Shown: piece by piece, positions 1-4,610 of the stretch | Layout of the letters: each line of letters starts with the position of its first letter | Position numbering within the stretch: position 1 is the first letter of the stretch | NCBI GenBank assembly: GCA_001828445.1 | Contig: MHYJ01000022.1 | Span: 13,508-24,518 of the forward strand | DNA length: 11,011 nt | Direction of reading: 5' to 3' | Source: Planctomycetes bacterium RBG_16_43_13 | GTDB lineage: Bacteria; Planctomycetota; MHYJ01 | Notes under the pieces: generated by a model | Told to the model about the DNA's origin: nothing | Databases searched by the model: none | Seen by the model: the letters and a program-made list of their open reading frames with translations, nothing else | Translations under genes and position numbers: made by a program

Positions 1-2
1 GG

Positions 3-578
3 ATTCCATATAGAACGTTGCCTGGTGTTCGCCATCCGTTTGGTGCCTACTTTACACGTGGTAGCGGTCATAACGAGAAAGCCCAATACTCTGAGAAATC
101 ACAAGATTATAAGAATATTATGGACCGCCTCGCCCGTAAATTTGAAACAGCGCGATCGTATGTCCCTACACCGATAGAAGATATTAACCGCAAAGCAGAA
201 ATTGGCATTATTGCTTTTGGTACCACTCATCATGCTATACGGGAGTGTAGAGACCAATTGAGGGTAGAACACTCTATACAAACGAGCTATCTTAGAATTT
301 GTGCCTATCCATTTAATGATATGTTGGAAAAGTTCATCTCTCTATACAAACGTGTCTACGTTGTGGAACAAAATAGGGATGGGCAGATGAGACAGCTTAT
401 TAATCAGGATGTGGGAGGAGAGTGTATAAGAACTCGTTCTGTCCTGCATTATACTGGTATACCAATAGACGCCAGATTTATCACAGACGATATTGTAGCT
501 CAGGAGAGTGGCAAGACAAATACTCATCAGGAAGTGAAATCTGTAGAAAGTGGAAGTAGTATGGTAGGAGGTGAATAA
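3..578 (+). CDS. korA: 2-oxoglutarate:ferredoxin oxidoreductase, alpha subunit (5' partial)
   Basis: C-terminal 191 residues of the alpha subunit of a 2-oxoacid:ferredoxin oxidoreductase. The enzyme oxidatively decarboxylates 2-oxoglutarate to succinyl-CoA and reduces ferredoxin in the cytoplasm. The reading frame is open from base 3, so the gene starts outside the window. Visible family signatures are IPYRTLPG, AYFTRGSGHNEKAQYSE, the segment IIAFGTTHHAIRECRDQL, and VYVVEQNRDGQMRQL, which follow the order seen in KorA proteins with the beta-type partner found next door. The end, SVLHYTGIPIDARFI, is also typical; the last 30 or so residues are a polar tail. Its stop is 2 nt before korB, and the korB ribosome binding site lies inside korA, so the two are probably translationally coupled. 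Substrate choice (2-oxoglutarate rather than another 2-oxoacid) is inferred from family resemblance only. Confidence 0.9.
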   Translation: MPYRTLPGVRHPFGAYFTRGSGHNEKAQYSEKSQDYKNIMDRLARKFETARSYVPTPIEDINRKAEIGIIAFGTTHHAIRECRDQLRVEHSIQTSYLRICAYPFNDMLEKFISLYKRVYVVEQNRDGQMRQLINQDVGGECIRTRSVLHYTGIPIDARFITDDIVAQESGKTNTHQEVKSVESGSSMVGGE

Positions 579-580
579 AG

Positions 581-1636
581 ATGGCTACTGGAACAGCGAC
601 GGAAGGTGCAACGCCTAAAAATACTAATAGGTTAGGTCTAACCCTTACTGATTATAAGGGATTGTCATCTACTCTTTGTGCTGGTTGTGGTCATGATGCA
701 ATCACAAGCAGGATTACAAGGGCATTGTATGAATTTGATATAGACCCTTACCGTATTGTCAAACTAAGCGGTATTGGTTGTTCTAGCAAGACACCTGCAT
801 ATTTCTCGAGTAAGAGCGCTGGCTTTAATGCAGTCCACGGACGTATGCCATCTATCGCAACAGGAGTTGTATTAGCTAATAAGAATTTGATAGCAATCGG
901 TGTTAGTGGAGATGGCGACACAGCAAGTATAGGTATAGGTCAGTTCGTCCATATGGTCCGCCGCAATGTTCCAACGGTTTATATTATAGAAAATAATGGC
1001 GTATACGGGTTGACAAAGGGGCAATTCTCTGCCACAGCAGATGTCGGTTCTACACAAAAATCTGGAACAGCCAATAACATACAGCCGATAGATTGCTGTA
1101 CGTTAGCCATAGAGTTGGGTTGTGGGTATGTAGCACGGTCATTTGCAGGAGACCCGAGACAGTTGATACCGCTTTTGAAAGGGGCATTAGCGCATCGTGG
1201 GACAGCAGTTATAGATGTTATCAGTCCTTGTGTTACGTTTAATAATCATGATGGTTCTACAAAAAGTTATAAGTATGGTAAGGAGCACGATGTTCTGTTA
1301 CACGAGGTTGGCTTTATTCCACATTATGAGCCATTGCCAGAGGTGGATTATGAACCTGGAACTACAAAAGCAGTTGAACTACCTGATGGTTCTCACCTCA
1401 TATTTAAGAAATTAGGGTTGGACTATGACCCTACTGATAAACTGAAGGCGGTCGAAACTATAAAGAAAGCCGATAAAGAGGGGCAACTCCTGACAGGTCT
1501 TATTTATGTAGAGCCATCTAAACCGGATCTCATTACTTTATTAAATATGACAGATGAACCTTTGGCTACAATTAGCCAAGATAAGGTTGTGCCGCCTCAG
1601 AGCGTTCTTAACGAGATTATGCAGGGCTTGATGTAG
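581..1636 (+). CDS. korB: 2-oxoglutarate:ferredoxin oxidoreductase, beta subunit
   Basis: Complete 351-residue beta subunit, which binds thiamine diphosphate and one [4Fe-4S] cluster and works with KorA. CAGCGH at residues 33-38 gives C33 and C36; C67 (SGIGCSSK) and C217 (ISPC) are the likely remaining cluster ligands. The thiamine-diphosphate/Mg site is GDGD at 110-113 with ENN at 137-139, followed by the family segment GVYGLTKGQFSATAD. The start is set by AGGAGGTG at 566-573, 7 nt before ATG. The protein is somewhat longer than many KorB proteins, with a C-terminal extension of about 100 residues after the core that ends in a short helical tail; this is seen in several KorB forms. It follows korA directly. 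No intrinsic terminator is obvious after the stop. Confidence 0.93.
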   Translation: MATGTATEGATPKNTNRLGLTLTDYKGLSSTLCAGCGHDAITSRITRALYEFDIDPYRIVKLSGIGCSSKTPAYFSSKSAGFNAVHGRMPSIATGVVLANKNLIAIGVSGDGDTASIGIGQFVHMVRRNVPTVYIIENNGVYGLTKGQFSATADVGSTQKSGTANNIQPIDCCTLAIELGCGYVARSFAGDPRQLIPLLKGALAHRGTAVIDVISPCVTFNNHDGSTKSYKYGKEHDVLLHEVGFIPHYEPLPEVDYEPGTTKAVELPDGSHLIFKKLGLDYDPTDKLKAVETIKKADKEGQLLTGLIYVEPSKPDLITLLNMTDEPLATISQDKVVPPQSVLNEIMQGLM

Positions 1637-1637
1637 C

Positions 1638-1701
1638 ACTATGTTAAGGTTAATCTGGTATTTTATCTGTTAAATATATAGGATACAGCGGTTAGCATAG
1701 T
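1638..1701. repeat. Imperfect 10-bp inverted repeat after korB
   Basis: ACTATGTTAA (1638-1647) and TTAGCATAGT (1692-1701) pair at 9 of 10 positions, and the tenth would be a G-U wobble in RNA. The 44-nt AT-rich loop holds no obvious gene. There is no T-run after the right arm, so this is not a clear terminator. It could be chance; it is the only structure seen in the 120-bp gap between korB and folE. Confidence 0.25.
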
Positions 1702-1756
1702 TTCTGGAATAACGAAAAGAGCGCGGATGTTACAGGATAAATCGAAATAATAATTT

Positions 1757-2359
1757 ATGCCTCAAGTAGCAGATTTACTGGGAAGCGAGACCAAGCTCAG
1801 TGGTAGCATAGCAGAGCATATAACAGAGGTTATTAAACACCTCGGCGAAAATCCAGATAGAGATGGCTTGAGAGGGACGCCCCAGCGAGTCGAGAAGGCA
1901 TTTAAGTTCCTCACCAAGGGCTATAACCAAGACCCAGAGGCAGTCCTAAACGGCGCTTTATTCTCTACCGACTACGACGAAATGGTGATAGTTAAAAATA
2001 TCGACTTCTTCAGTTTATGCGAACATCATCTTCTTCCATTTTACGGAAAGTGCCACGTCGCATATATACCTGATAAAAAAATCATTGGCTTGAGTAAGAT
2101 TCCTCGCTTAGTCGAGGTATTCTCCCGCCGCCTACAGGTTCAGGAGCGGCTTACAACCCAGATAGCTAAGGTAATAAAAGAAAAATTAAATCCGCGCGGC
2201 GTTGGCGTTATTATGGAGGCATATCACCTCTGTATGATGATGCGCGGCGTCGAGAAACAGAATGCCTATGCAGTTACGAGCTCTATGCTTGGCGGCTTAA
2301 GAAGCGACCCAAAAACCAGAGAGGAATTCCTTGAACTCATAAAGAGCGGAAAAGGATAG
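1757..2359 (+). CDS. folE: GTP cyclohydrolase I (type IA)
   Basis: Complete 200-residue GTP cyclohydrolase I. It converts GTP to 7,8-dihydroneopterin triphosphate, the entry step of tetrahydrofolate and related pterin synthesis, in the cytoplasm. The zinc ligands are visible as C88 and H91 in [10 protein letters not shown] and C159 in [12 protein letters not shown]90 and H157 match the catalytic histidines of the E. coli enzyme. [11 protein letters not shown] near residues 35-45, [23 protein letters not shown] at 111-133 and the C-terminal EEFLELI are standard family blocks. Length is normal (usually 180-225). The start follows two in-frame TAA codons at 1748-1753, so it cannot lie upstream; the ribosome binding site is weak. 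It stands alone between korB and the peroxiredoxin gene, with no other folate genes in view. Confidence 0.96.
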   Translation: MPQVADLLGSETKLSGSIAEHITEVIKHLGENPDRDGLRGTPQRVEKAFKFLTKGYNQDPEAVLNGALFSTDYDEMVIVKNIDFFSLCEHHLLPFYGKCHVAYIPDKKIIGLSKIPRLVEVFSRRLQVQERLTTQIAKVIKEKLNPRGVGVIMEAYHLCMMMRGVEKQNAYAVTSSMLGGLRSDPKTREEFLELIKSGKG

Positions 2360-2449
2360 GGGAAGTTGGAAGTTTGGAATTTTAGGTTCTTGAAGATTGT
2401 TTAGTTAATGTGATTTAGAGTTTGAGATTTTTTAATAAAGGAGGTTGCT

Positions 2450-2908
2450 ATGGCAGAACTAAAAGTCGGTGACGTAGCTCCCGATTTCAAGGTCAAGGCA
2501 ACAGGTAATAGGGAAATAACCCTATCCGAGTTTATGGGCAAGAAGAATGTTCTATTGTTCTTCTTCCCCGCCGCCTTCACACCTGTCTGAAGTCGTGAGC
2601 TCCCGAACTTGGAAAAAGACATAGCCAAGTTTAGTGAGCTAAATACCCAGGTTCTGGGTTGCAGTGTGGATACACACTTCACGAACAATATGTATGCCCT
2701 GTCGGTCGGTGGGCTCTCATACCCGCTCCTCGGCGATATCAAGAAAGAGGTCGCAGAGAAATTCGGCGTGCTGAGACCCGACGGCTTGTCTGATAGGGCG
2801 TCCTTCATCGTCGGCAAGGACGGCAAACTCAAGTGGAAAAAGGTCAATGAAATCTCCAAACAGCGAGAGAATGAGGAGATTTTAGCGGAGTTGAAGAAGC
2901 TTAGTTAA
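2450..2908 (+). CDS. prxU: Selenocysteine-containing peroxiredoxin (AhpE/BCP-like), TGA read as Sec
   Basis: Thiol/selenol peroxidase of 152 residues that reduces hydroperoxides. The frame is open from ATG 2450 to TAA 2906-2908 except for one TGA at 2588-2590 (codon 47). Around it the translation is P40-A-A-F-T44-P-V-(TGA47)-S-R-E-L-P, the peroxiredoxin active-site pattern PxxxTxxC with TGA exactly where the peroxidatic cysteine should be. The N-terminus (VGDVAPDF, NVLLFFFP) and the distal part (LGCSVDTHF, SYPLLGDIKKEVAEKFGV, SDRASFIVGKDG) are intact, with a conserved-type Arg in SDRASF. Codon use and frame continue normally after the TGA, so this is a selenoprotein and not a pseudogene. AGGAGG at 2439-2444, 5 nt before ATG, fixes the start. 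Automated callers usually truncate such genes and report only the part from 2609. Sec PrxU proteins are known in several anaerobic bacteria; selA, selB, selC and selD must lie elsewhere. Confidence 0.88.
2598..2640 (+). promoter_or_regulatory. Candidate bacterial SECIS hairpin inside the peroxiredoxin gene
   Basis: Immediately after the TGA the RNA can form AACTTGG (2606-2612) with CCAAGTT (2625-2631), a perfect 7-bp stem. Below it is a second stem, AGCTC (2598-2602) with GAGCT (2636-2640), across a small internal loop. The apical loop starts 22 nt after the TGA, inside the spacing usual for bacterial selenocysteine insertion elements, and the top of the stem supplies GG at the loop edge. A shorter competing hairpin (2590-2610) is also possible. 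Function is inferred from position and structure only. Confidence 0.5.
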
Positions 2909-2933
2909 TTACAACTTCAAAGCCAATTTTTCG

Positions 2934-2972
2934 CCCCGCCTGCTCTTTAGCGGTAGGCGGGGTTTTTATTTT
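2934..2972 (+). terminator. Intrinsic terminator after the peroxiredoxin gene
   Basis: CCCCGCCT (2934-2941) pairs perfectly with AGGCGGGG (2955-2962) around a 13-nt loop, followed at once by TTTTTATTTTTT. This is a textbook rho-independent terminator 26 nt after the stop codon. It separates the peroxiredoxin unit from the PHP gene. Confidence 0.93.
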
Positions 2973-2995
2973 TTAATTGAAATCGCCTATAAATA

Positions 2996-3096
2996 TTTAG
3001 TGGTTTATTTAGTGGTTCGGCGCAAAATGTAGCGTTGGAATAACCACCTCTGGTTTTTCTTTGGAATTATCTCTAAACATTTAGTAGTATTAGTGG
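2996..3096. repeat. Four TTTAGTGG-like boxes upstream of the PHP gene
   Basis: TTTAGTGG occurs at 2996-3003 and 3008-3015 (12-bp period), and near copies TTTAGTAG (3080-3087) and ATTAGTGG (3089-3096) lie just before the start at 3106. GTGGTT (3012-3017) can also pair with AACCAC (3042-3047), and AACCA (3042-3046) with TGGTT (3051-3055), as alternatives. These could be protein-binding or RNA control sites; nothing further is shown. Confidence 0.3.
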
Positions 3097-3105
3097 AAAC
3101 TGATA

Positions 3106-4035
3106 ATGAAAACCACCACCCTTCGTGTTGACCTGCACACGCATACGACCGTTTCTGATGGTGCCCTCACGCCGCGTGAACTCGTCCGCGCCGCTAAAAA
3201 TGCCCGGCTCGACATTATCGCCATCACAGACCACGACGCTACCGACGCACTCGACGAGGCAGTCGCAGAAGGTTTAGCACTCGGACTAAAAATCATCCCC
3301 GGCATAGAACTCTCCACCCACGCCCCGTTAGAAATTCCTCGTGTGGAGAGTTTATCGACAACTTACGGGGGAGACATACAAGACAAGAGATTTCTAACGG
3401 GACACGCCCACGGCTTCGAGATTCACATTCTCGGCTACAACATAAACTATAAATCGGGACAATTTCAGGAGCGTCTGGACGCACTCCGCCGAAGCCGAAT
3501 CGACCGCGTATATCTCATCTGCGGGGAACTAAAAAAATTGGGCGTGGATATTTCTGCGGAAGAGGTTCTCTCGACGGTGAAGGGCCGCTCCGCCACACGC
3601 GCCCACATAGGACGGATAGTCGTCGATAAGGGCTACGCAGACAACATTCGGCAGGCGTTCAAGAAATACTTGGGTCACGGGGCGCCTGCATTTGTGAAGA
3701 CGAGCGACTTTACGCCAAAGGATGCGATAGAATTGATAAAATCCGCAGGCGGGATTTCATCCCTCGCACACCCCGGCTTGATAGGGGACGACATAGTCAT
3801 ACCGTCCCTCGTCGGCGATGGCTTACAGGCAATCGAGGTCTTCCACAGATACGACAATCGCGACACATATAAGACATACCTTGCAATGGCGAAGAAATAC
3901 AAACTCTTTATAACAGGCGGGAGCGACTTCCACGGCGGCAACTCCGACTGCGACGCCGCAGGGCTGGGTGAGATTGTCCTCCCGTATGAGTATTTTGTGG
4001 AAGTGGAGAAAGTTATAAGCGGAAACCCCCATTAG
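3106..4035 (+). CDS. PHP-domain phosphoesterase (YciV/RNase AM-like) carrying a 30-residue in-frame insertion
   Basis: A 309-residue PHP-family metal-dependent phosphoesterase. Relatives hydrolyse 3',5'-nucleoside bisphosphates or the 5' ends of short RNAs; the exact substrate here is not shown. Metal-ligand motifs in order: H11-T-H13 with D18 (DLHTHTTVSDG), D42-H43 (AITDHD), E68 (PGIEL), H107 (FEIHILGY), H222 (SLAHPG) and D274/H276 (GGSDFHG). The normal family has only a few residues between E68 and the EIH motif. Here there are 30 extra residues (73-102), exactly the product of a palindromic element; without them the protein reads ELST-H-GFEIHILGY and is 279 residues, the family's usual size. 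The start is chosen because the first PHP motif begins at residue 9; its ribosome binding site is weak. The gene is visibly more GC-rich than korAB. No intrinsic terminator in its own direction follows the stop. Confidence 0.9.
   Translation: MKTTTLRVDLHTHTTVSDGALTPRELVRAAKNARLDIIAITDHDATDALDEAVAEGLALGLKIIPGIELSTHAPLEIPRVESLSTTYGGDIQDKRFLTGHAHGFEIHILGYNINYKSGQFQERLDALRRSRIDRVYLICGELKKLGVDISAEEVLSTVKGRSATRAHIGRIVVDKGYADNIRQAFKKYLGHGAPAFVKTSDFTPKDAIELIKSAGGISSLAHPGLIGDDIVIPSLVGDGLQAIEVFHRYDNRDTYKTYLAMAKKYKLFITGGSDFHGGNSDCDAAGLGEIVLPYEYFVEVEKVISGNPH
3317..3412 (+). mobile_element. Protein-coding palindromic mini-element (copy 1) inserted in frame in the PHP gene, with target duplication
   Basis: Core element 3322-3403 (82 bp). 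Its ends are GCCCCGTTAGAAAT and the inverse ATTTCTAACGGGAC, with a perfect 12-bp inverted repeat, CCCGTTAGAAAT (3324-3335) and ATTTCTAACGGG (3390-3401). The hexamer CCCACG stands at 3317-3322 and again at 3407-3412, 90 bp apart, like a target-site duplication. Excising 90 bp (30 codons) leaves the frame intact and rebuilds ELSTHGFEIHILGY, a normal PHP sequence. The insert encodes APLEIPRV at its start and KRFLTG near its end. The second copy at 10359-10467 is open in the same phase and encodes the same two end peptides. Confidence 0.85.
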
Positions 4036-4050
4036 ATATTCTCTAACAGG

Positions 4051-4085
4051 GTAAATAAAAAATCCCTCCTTTTTTCAAGGAGGGA
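4051..4085 (-). terminator. Intrinsic terminator of the minus-strand small-RNA unit
   Basis: On the minus strand TCCCTCCTT pairs with AAGGAGGGA (plus 4063-4071 and 4077-4085; 9 bp, 5-nt loop) and is followed by TTTTTTATTTA. The T-run exists only in the minus-strand direction, so this does not terminate the PHP gene, whose stop lies at 4033-4035. Confidence 0.9.
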
Positions 4086-4121
4086 CTACCCAGTAGCCAA
4101 ACGGATTTTTTCCCAACCGCT
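4056..4121 (-). ncRNA. Predicted small RNA of about 66 nt with a 5' end complementary to the neighbouring tRNA anticodon arm
   Basis: A sigma70-like promoter (-10 at 4133-4128) and a strong intrinsic terminator (4085-4051) frame a short transcription unit without a convincing reading frame. Seven bases after the -10, the start falls at about 4121, so the transcript should begin with (U)AGCGGUUGGG, then an A-run, GUUUGGCUACUGGGUAG (a possible small hairpin CUAC/GUAG), and the terminator stem. The first 10 bases match the complement of tRNA positions 28-37. No known small-RNA family is recognised. Ends are estimated, not measured. Confidence 0.5.
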
Positions 4122-4127
4122 ATAATC

Positions 4128-4156
4128 AATATATCCTATACTTGCAGAGAAGTCAA
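4128..4156 (-). promoter_or_regulatory. Sigma70-like promoter for the minus-strand small RNA, overlapped by an inverted repeat
   Basis: Minus strand: -35 TTGACT (4156-4151), 17-nt spacer, -10 TATATT (4133-4128), both one base from consensus. An 8-bp inverted repeat TATACTTG (4137-4144) / CAAGTATA (4154-4161) with a 9-nt centre covers the -35 box and most of the spacer and could be an operator. Confidence 0.65.
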
Positions 4157-4165
4157 GTATAAAGG

Positions 4166-4205
4166 AGAGAGGGGAAAAGCCAACCGCTACTCCTCTCCCC
4201 TCTCT
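4166..4205 (-). terminator. Hairpin just 3' of the tRNA, possible terminator or processing signal
   Basis: AGAGAGGGGA and TCCCCTCTCT form a perfect 10-bp stem (plus 4166-4175 and 4196-4205) starting 7 nt after the tRNA end. On the minus strand it is followed only by CCTTTATAC, a short T-run, so termination would be weak. Its 20-nt apical loop exposes UAGCGGUUGG, the complement of the tRNA anticodon region. Confidence 0.6.
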
Positions 4206-4211
4206 GTCAGG

Positions 4212-4285
4212 TGCCCCGGGTGGGATTCGAACCCACACGCCTCCAATTAGCGGTTGGTGGCTCTATCCGGTTGAGCTACCGGGGC
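4212..4285 (-). tRNA. tRNA, class I body with GCT in the anticodon position; identity uncertain
   Basis: A 74-nt cloverleaf on the minus strand. Acceptor GCCCCGG/CCGGGGC and T-stem GTGGG/CCCAC pair perfectly; the T-loop is TTCGAAT, the D-arm is GCTC-AACCGGATA-GAGC, discriminator A; CCA is not encoded. The anticodon arm is odd: ACCAA-CCGCTAA-TTGGA has an A27-A43 mismatch and C instead of the near-universal T at position 33. The triplet in place is GCT, which would read serine AGY codons, but bacterial tRNA-Ser has a long variable arm and this one has only 5 nt. A20 and C35 resemble tRNA-Arg. It may be a divergent tRNA-Arg, a misreading tRNA, or a decoy. Confidence 0.85.
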
Positions 4286-4365
4286 ACTTGCTTGTATATA
4301 GAGCAAATCGTATGCCAATGAAAACCGCACAAATCAGCATAAAAATAATGGTTGTTCTTGAGGCG

Positions 4366-4401
4366 ATGTTACGTATAGTAACATACGTTACGATTTGTAA
4401 C
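4366..4401. promoter_or_regulatory. Two tandem GTTAC-N5-GTAAC palindromes upstream of the FG-GAP gene
   Basis: ATGTTAC-GTATA-GTAACAT (4366-4384) and GTTAC-GATTT-GTAAC (4387-4401), centres 19 bp apart. A third copy lies upstream of the kinase gene at 6244-6260. The form suits a dimeric repressor or activator. A possible -10 TATAAA at 4409-4414 would place the second palindrome over the -35 region, and the predicted start would fall at the run of eight G at 4420-4427. The regulator is unknown. Confidence 0.6.
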
Positions 4402-4443
4402 ATTTTGATATAAAGCGTAGGGGGGGGCGCAAAACCAAAATAT

Positions 4444-4480
4444 AAAACTAAAAGCGATTTTGCTTTACATTTTTAGTTTT
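4444..4480. repeat. 10-bp inverted repeat in the FG-GAP leader region
   Basis: AAAACTAAAA (4444-4453) and TTTTAGTTTT (4471-4480) pair perfectly. An inner alternative, AAAGC (4451-4455) with GCTTT (4462-4466), is mutually exclusive with the outer stem. Low sequence complexity makes chance more likely here, and there is no long G+C stem. Confidence 0.4.
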
Positions 4481-4499
4481 CAATCGTCTAATATTATGT

Positions 4500-4610
4500 A
4501 TGGAAAAATTAGCAGGGATAGTATTGATGGTAATGATGTTTGGAGGTTGTACATCACAACTGCAGACGGATACAATACCAAAAATGAGGGACGGTGGTAA
4601 GGAGAATTAT
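4500..4610 (+). other. In-frame lipoprotein-signal-like extension upstream of the chosen FG-GAP start
   Basis: ATG at 4500 opens 37 codons in frame with the FG-GAP gene. They encode a hydrophobic stretch ending in FGGC at residues 14-17, which looks like a lipobox, then a polar linker. There is no ribosome binding site before 4500, while a good one precedes the internal ATG 4611. It may be a longer alternative start, a leader peptide, or the remnant of a lipoprotein gene. Confidence 0.35.

Larger units (their letters stand above)
4113..4257. repeat. Three copies of CCAACCGCTA around the tRNA (two direct, one inverted)
   Basis: CCAACCGCTA is on the plus strand at 4113-4122 and 4180-4189. Its complement TAGCGGTTGG is at 4248-4257, inside the tRNA gene, where the tRNA strand reads CCAACCGCTA over positions 28-37 including the anticodon. 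Transcripts downstream of the tRNA therefore carry two stretches antisense to its anticodon arm. Flanking bases do not match, so this is not one long duplicated block. Confidence 0.75.

Noticed and set aside
2588..2590. The in-frame TGA as a nonsense mutation making the peroxiredoxin a pseudogene, with a separate short gene from 2609
   Set aside because: The stop falls exactly on the catalytic cysteine codon, the frame and family motifs continue undisturbed on both sides, and there is no ribosome binding site for a restart at 2609. Selenocysteine explains all of this.
2401..2859. Open frame of 152 codons on the minus strand opposite the peroxiredoxin gene
   Set aside because: It is the antisense shadow of a well-recognised gene, has no family resemblance, and crosses that gene's own ribosome binding site.
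4030..4050. Partial resemblance of ATTAGATATTCTCTAACAGG to the palindromic element ends
   Set aside because: It only forms a 5-bp stem, the bases differ from CCCGTTAGAAAT at several sites, and there is no second end at the right distance.
4063..4085. This hairpin as the terminator of the PHP gene
   Set aside because: There is no T-run on the plus-strand side; the six A before the stem become a T-run only on the minus strand.
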